Assembly: GCA_027487905.1 (NCBI GenBank)
Contig: JAIYCR010000110.1
Coordinates: 1-35,116, forward strand
From: Rubrivivax sp.
Lineage (GTDB): Bacteria; Pseudomonadota; Gammaproteobacteria; Burkholderiales; Burkholderiaceae_C
Length of the DNA stretch: 35,116 nucleotides
Reading direction: 5' to 3'
Made by a program: the position numbers and the translations under genes
Notes under the pieces: model-generated
Databases searched by the model: none
What the model was told of the DNA's origin: nothing
Seen by the model: only the letters and a program-made list of their open reading frames with translations
Part shown: one piece after another, positions 28,725 through 35,116 of the stretch
How the letters are laid out: each line of letters starts with the position of its first letter
How positions within the stretch are numbered: the stretch's first letter is position 1

Positions 28725-29962
28725 GGCAAACGAAGAAGACGCGAAGAACGGGCCAGCGTACAGCATCCGCATCGCGGACCACCCCGGTGCAGTCGATGCC
28801 CTCGCCTGGGATGCGCTGCTCGAGCGGCAGCCCGATGCCAACCCCTTCCTGCGCCATGCCTTCCTGGCCGCACTGCACGACAGCGGCAGCGCCACCGCGG
28901 CCACCGGATGGCAAGCCCGCTTCGTGCTGCTGCACCACGGAGCCCAACTGGTGGGGGCCTGCCCCCTCTACGGCAAGACCCATTCCTATGGCGAGTACGT
29001 GTTCGACTGGGCCTGGGCCGACGCCTACCAGCGGCACGGCCTGCCCTACTACCCCAAGCTGCTGGGCGCCATTCCCTTCACGCCGGTGCCCGGGCCGCGG
29101 CTGATGGCCGATGGCGACGAGCACCGGCAGATGCTGCTGCACGCCCTGACGGCGCTGGTGCGCGAGGGGCGGCTGTCATCGGTGCACCTGCTCTTCCTGG
29201 GCGAGTCCGACCGACGCGCGGTGCAGGCCGCCATCGACAGCGCCCCTCCCTCGCACCCATCCACCGCAGGGCAATCCCCCGGCTGGATGCTGCGCAGCAA
29301 CGTGCAGTTCCACTGGCAGAACCGGGCGGGTTCGCCGTGGCCGGATTTCCCGTCCTTCCTCGCCGACCTGCAGCGCGACAAGCGCAAGAAGATCCAGCAG
29401 GAGCGGCGGCGGGTGGCAGACGCGGGCGTCACGCTGCAGTGCCTGGAGGGCGCGGCCATCACCGCGGAAGACTGGGACCACTTCCACCGCTGCTATGTGC
29501 TGACCTACGCGGCGCACCACTCCACGCCCTACCTGAGCCGCGATTTCTTCCACTGCATGGCGCAGCAGATGCCCGAGGCCTGGATGATGGTCGTCGCCTG
29601 GCGGGGGGGCGAGCGGGTGGCCGCCTCGCTGATCGCCATCGACAGGCCGCGGCGCCGGGCCTGGGGCCGCTACTGGGGCGCGCTGCAGCCCATCGACTGC
29701 CTGCACTTCGAGGCCTGCTACTACCAGCCGCTGGCCTGGTGCATCGAGCAGGGGTTCGAGCGCTTCGAAGGCGGCGCGCAGGGCGAACACAAGATGGCGC
29801 GCGGCCTGCTGCCGGTGCAGACCTGGTCGGCGCACTGGCTGGCCCACCCGCAGTTCGCGCAGGCCGTGGCCGATTTCCTGGCCCGCGAGGGCGCGGGCGT
29901 CGAAAGCTACCTGGGCGAACTGAACGACCGCAAGCCCTTCAAGGCGGGCACCGAAGCGGCCC

Positions 29963-29976
<14 letters not shown>
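28723..29976 (+). CDS. FemAB-like / DUF482 acyltransferase (GNAT fold)
   Basis: A 417-aa protein of the FemAB_like family (formerly DUF482, 'peptidogalycan biosynthesis'). Recognisable blocks are NPFLRHAFLAALHDSGSA, ACPLYGKTHSYGEYVFDWAW, HLLFLGESDRRAV, QRDKRKKIQQERRRV, the LYLSRDF-like YLSRDFFHCM, and HFEACYYQPLAWCIEQGF with GEHKMARGLLPV near the end. It should transfer an acyl or aminoacyl group; the substrate is unknown. The ATG at 28723 shares two bases with the nadE ATG on the other strand (CATG), and AGGAGA lies ten bases upstream. Its 3' end overlaps the M16 peptidase gene by 14 bp tail to tail. Upstream open frame to 28543 lies within nadE and is ignored. Confidence 0.88.
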
Positions 29977-32764
<2,788 letters not shown>

Positions 32765-32784
32765 CGGGCCAGTTTAGAGGCCCG

Positions 32785-32836
32785 CCCGGGCCTTGCGCCG
32801 GGGCCTTGCGCCCGGGCCTTGCACCCGGGTCGTTCG
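32785..32836. repeat. 13-bp tandem repeat, four copies, between M16 gene and ppa
   Basis: Unit CCCGGGCCTTGCG at 32785-32797, a one-base variant at 32798-32810 (CCGGGGCCTTGCG), another at 32811-32823 (last base A) and a degenerate fourth copy at 32824-32836 (10 of 13). The array fills most of the 86-bp gap just upstream of the M16 start codon. Each unit contains CCCGGG or a variant of it. It may vary in copy number between strains. Confidence 0.85.
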
Positions 32837-32850
32837 CGGCCCTGCGGCGC

Positions 32851-33390
32851 TCAGCCGGCCTTGGCCTTCTGGTAGTTGGCGATGCCGTCGGTGATCTCCT
32901 TGCGGGCCGACTCCGGGCCTTCCCAGCCCAGCACCTTCACCCACTTGCCCGCCTCGAGGTCCTTGTAGTGCTCGAAGAAGTGCTGGATGGTCTTCAGGCG
33001 CATCTGGTTGATGTCCTCCGGGGTGTTCCAGTGGCTGTAGATGGGCAGCACCTTGGTGGTGGGCACGGCCAGCAGCTTGGAATCACCGCCTGCCTCGTCC
33101 TCCATCTTCAGCACGCCGATCGCCCGGCAGGTGACCACCACGCCGGGGTTCAGCGGATAGGGCGCCACCACCAGCACGTCCACCGGATCGCCGTCGTCGG
33201 ACAGCGTCATGGGCACGTAGCCGTAGTTGCACGGGTAGTGCATGGAGGTGGTCATGAAGCGGTCGACGAAGAGCGCGCCGGTCTCCTTGTCCACCTCGTA
33301 CTTGACCGGGTCGGCGTTCATCGGGATCTCGATGATGACGTTGAACTCGTCCGGTGCCTTGGCGCCGGGGGTCACGTTGTGCAGGCTCAT
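32851..33390 (-). CDS. ppa: Inorganic pyrophosphatase, family I, soluble
   Basis: Cytoplasmic Mg2+-dependent enzyme that hydrolyses pyrophosphate from biosynthesis. It is 179 aa from the ATG at 33390 ([20 protein letters not shown]); the frame open to 33528 is not used because it adds 46 unconserved residues. The metal-binding signature DDGDPVD is at 65-71. [16 protein letters not shown] (substrate-contacting Lys, Glu, Arg) and [11 protein letters not shown] are intact, and [11 protein letters not shown] is typical of the bacterial type. It is divergent from the membrane pyrophosphatase hppA, 314 bp away. Confidence 0.97.
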   Translation of the reverse strand: MSLHNVTPGAKAPDEFNVIIEIPMNADPVKYEVDKETGALFVDRFMTTSMHYPCNYGYVPMTLSDDGDPVDVLVVAPYPLNPGVVVTCRAIGVLKMEDEAGGDSKLLAVPTTKVLPIYSHWNTPEDINQMRLKTIQHFFEHYKDLEAGKWVKVLGWEGPESARKEITDGIANYQKAKAG

Positions 33391-33704
33391 GAGCTTCTTT
33401 CGGTCGGCTTCTGGAGGACAGGGAAACGGGCGGCCTTGGCAGCGCGCCCGGGCAAACCCGCATTCTAGAAAACGGACTTGCGAAGCCCTGACGCAGCCTG
33501 GCGTGCCCGGCCGACCGCTGGAAAACACCGACGGGCGACGCCCCTGACGGAGCCGGGCATGCCACTAGCATCCGGCGGTCAGATGTCCACGGCGCCACCA
33601 GGGTCTGAACGGGTGCGCGGCGGGCAGTGCTGGTGCAAGTGCGGGTGCGGGTGCAAGTCCTTTCGTCCGGCGCGGCCGGACCCTACGAGCAAGGAGTTCA
33701 ATCG
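33391..33704. other. Divergent intergenic region between ppa and hppA
   Basis: These 314 bp hold no convincing gene. On the minus strand TAGAAT (33467-33462) is a good -10 box for ppa, but no matching -35 is clear. A 22-bp direct repeat with 19 matches lies at 33486-33507 and 33542-33563. A short run of GGTGCA/GGTGCG hexamers is at 33631-33656. AAGGAG (33691-33696) is the ribosome-binding site of hppA, eight bases before its ATG. No hppA promoter could be assigned. Confidence 0.5.
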
Positions 33705-35116
33705 ATGACGACGACCATGGCGCTGTATCTGGCGCTTGCGTGCGGGGCGGCTGCGGTGCTCTACGGTTTCTGGCAGCGATCCTGGATCCTGTCGCAGGAC
33801 GCGGGCAACGCCCGCATGCAGGAGATCGCCAGCGCCGTGCAGCAAGGCGCGGCGGCCTACCTGGCCCGGCAATACAAGACCATCGCCATGGTGGGCGTGG
33901 TGCTCTTCGTGCTGATCTGGGTGTTCCTCGGCGGCGCCATGGCCGCCGGCTTCGTGCTCGGCGCGGTGCTCTCCGGCGTGTGCGGCTTCATCGGCATGAA
34001 CATCTCGGTGCGGGCCAACGTGCGCACCGCGCAGGCCGCCACCCGCGGCATCGGCCCGGCGCTGGACGTGGCCTTCAAGGGCGGCGCCATCACCGGCATG
34101 CTGGTGGTGGGGCTGGGCCTGATCGGCGTGGTGCTCTTCTTCTGGTGGGTGACCGGTGGCGGCGCCATGCCCAAGGAAGGCACGCTGTCCACGCTGCTCA
34201 AGCCCATGCTGGGCGTGGCCTTCGGCTCGAGCCTCATCTCCATCTTCGCGCGGCTGGGCGGCGGCATCTTCACCAAGGGTGCGGACGTCGGCGCCGACCT
34301 GGTGGGCAAGGTGGAGGCCGGCATCCCGGAGGACGACCCGCGCAACCCGGCGGTCATCGCCGACAACGTGGGCGACAACGTCGGCGACTGCGCGGGCATG
34401 GCGGCCGACCTCTTCGAGACCTACGTGGTGACGCTGATCGCCACCATGGCGCTGGGCGCCATCGTGGTCACCGGCTCGACGATGGCCGGCGTCACCTACC
34501 CGCTGGTGCTGGGCGGCGTGTCCATCATCGCCTCCATCATCGGCTGCTTCTTCGTCAAGGCCAAGCCGGGCATGACCAACGTGATGCCCGCGCTGTACCG
34601 GGGGCTGGCGGTGGCTGGGGTGCTGAGCCTGGTGGCCTTCTACTTCGTCACCATGGCCATGTTCCCGCAGCCGCTGCAGCTGGACGGCGGCAAGACGGCC
34701 TCGGCGATGAGCCTGTGGCTCGCCTGCGTGGTGGGCCTGGTGCTGACCGCCGCGATGGTGTGGATCACCGAGTACTACACCGGCACGCAGTACAAGCCGG
34801 TGCAGCACGTGGCGCAGGCCTCCACCACCGGCCACGGCACCAACGTCATCGCCGGCCTGGGCGTGAGCATGAAGAGCACGGCCTGGCCGGTGCTCTTCGT
34901 GTGCGTGGCCATCTGGGTGGCGCACGGGCTGGCGGGCCTGTACGGCATCGCCATCGCCGCCACCGCCATGCTGAGCATGGCCGGCATCGTGGTGGCGCTC
35001 GACGCCTACGGCCCGATCACCGACAACGCCGGCGGCATCGCCGAGATGGCCGATCTGCCCGACAGCGTGCGCGACGTGACGGACCCGCTCGACGCGGTGG
35101 GCAACACCACCAAGGC
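33705..35116 (+). CDS. hppA: H+-translocating membrane pyrophosphatase, N-terminal 470 residues (cut by window edge)
   Basis: Integral-membrane ion pump that couples pyrophosphate hydrolysis to proton export. The ATG at 33705 has AAGGAG at ideal spacing. The open part covers the first helices and the pyrophosphate site: [19 protein letters not shown] (194-212) and [27 protein letters not shown] (from 214), with the Asp residues that bind Mg-PPi. Near the edge [14 protein letters not shown] is present, and the last codons read GNTTK with K470, then Ala. Lys at this position marks the potassium-independent class; potassium-dependent pumps have Ala. The rest of the protein lies beyond the window. 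It probably works beside the soluble Ppa next door. Confidence 0.97.
   Translation, partial: MTTTMALYLALACGAAAVLYGFWQRSWILSQDAGNARMQEIASAVQQGAAAYLARQYKTIAMVGVVLFVLIWVFLGGAMAAGFVLGAVLSGVCGFIGMNISVRANVRTAQAATRGIGPALDVAFKGGAITGMLVVGLGLIGVVLFFWWVTGGGAMPKEGTLSTLLKPMLGVAFGSSLISIFARLGGGIFTKGADVGADLVGKVEAGIPEDDPRNPAVIADNVGDNVGDCAGMAADLFETYVVTLIATMALGAIVVTGSTMAGVTYPLVLGGVSIIASIIGCFFVKAKPGMTNVMPALYRGLAVAGVLSLVAFYFVTMAMFPQPLQLDGGKTASAMSLWLACVVGLVLTAAMVWITEYYTGTQYKPVQHVAQASTTGHGTNVIAGLGVSMKSTAWPVLFVCVAIWVAHGLAGLYGIAIAATAMLSMAGIVVALDAYGPITDNAGGIAEMADLPDSVRDVTDPLDAVGNTTK

Noticed and set aside
33631-33656. GGTGCA/GGTGCG hexamer run before hppA
   Set aside because: Too short and irregular to call a designed repeat; noted only within the intergenic description.

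Overview
The window reads as a chromosome segment of a high-GC betaproteobacterium of the order Burkholderiales. The basis is family resemblance and gene order, not a search: tRNA-Leu, tig, clpP, clpX, lon, then a tRNA-Gly/tRNA-Cys pair; an ilvI-ilvH-ilvC-pssA-leuA string; a sigma factor with DUF3619, DUF3106 and RDD genes divergent from ilvI; and hpnC-hpnD-hpnE. Most of it is housekeeping DNA. The only visible sign of mobile DNA is the N-terminal part of a tyrosine integrase cut by the left edge.

Left part (1-7211). All genes lie on the minus strand. Read in the direction of transcription they are tRNA-Leu(UAG), trigger factor, ClpP, ClpX, Lon, tRNA-Gly(GCC), tRNA-Cys(GCA) and the integrase. 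This is a protein-folding and proteolysis cluster. It is punctuated by strong inverted repeats: a terminator-like hairpin between clpP and clpX, a GC-rich double-hairpin element between clpX and lon, and a long inverted repeat after lon that holds the -35 box of the tRNA promoter in its loop.

Middle part (7254-17120). An RND efflux pair (permease plus lipoprotein membrane fusion protein, minus strand) has a TetR-type palindrome upstream but no TetR gene or outer-membrane channel in view. Divergent from it, hpnC-hpnD-hpnE make squalene from farnesyl diphosphate for hopanoids. Then come an IclR-family regulator and a periplasmic PBP7-type D-Ala-D-Ala endopeptidase.

Branched-chain amino acid block (17191-23323, minus strand). 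ilvI-ilvH-ilvC feed into pssA (phosphatidylserine synthase, overlapping ilvC as TGATG) and then leuA. Between pssA and leuA sits a complete-looking transcription attenuator: a 19-codon leader peptide with Leu-Leu-Leu, alternative pairings and a terminator hairpin. This would let leucine control leuA separately from the genes upstream.

Divergent from ilvI (23546-26550, plus strand) are five genes joined by four consecutive 4-nt stop/start overlaps: a small sigma factor, a DUF3619 membrane protein, a DUF3106 protein, an RDD membrane protein and a LOG-family phosphoribohydrolase. As a unit this is the least explained part of the window and the best candidate for an undescribed system: a sigma factor with a possible membrane-bound anti-sigma factor and envelope partners.

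Right part (26588-35116). glnB (PII) and glutamine-dependent nadE lie on the minus strand. nadE and a FemAB-like acyltransferase start on the same CATG on opposite strands. The acyltransferase converges on and overlaps a two-domain M16 peptidase. The soluble pyrophosphatase ppa is divergent from a membrane H+-pumping pyrophosphatase (hppA) that runs off the right edge. The hppA fragment ends in a GNTTKA motif, which marks the potassium-independent type.
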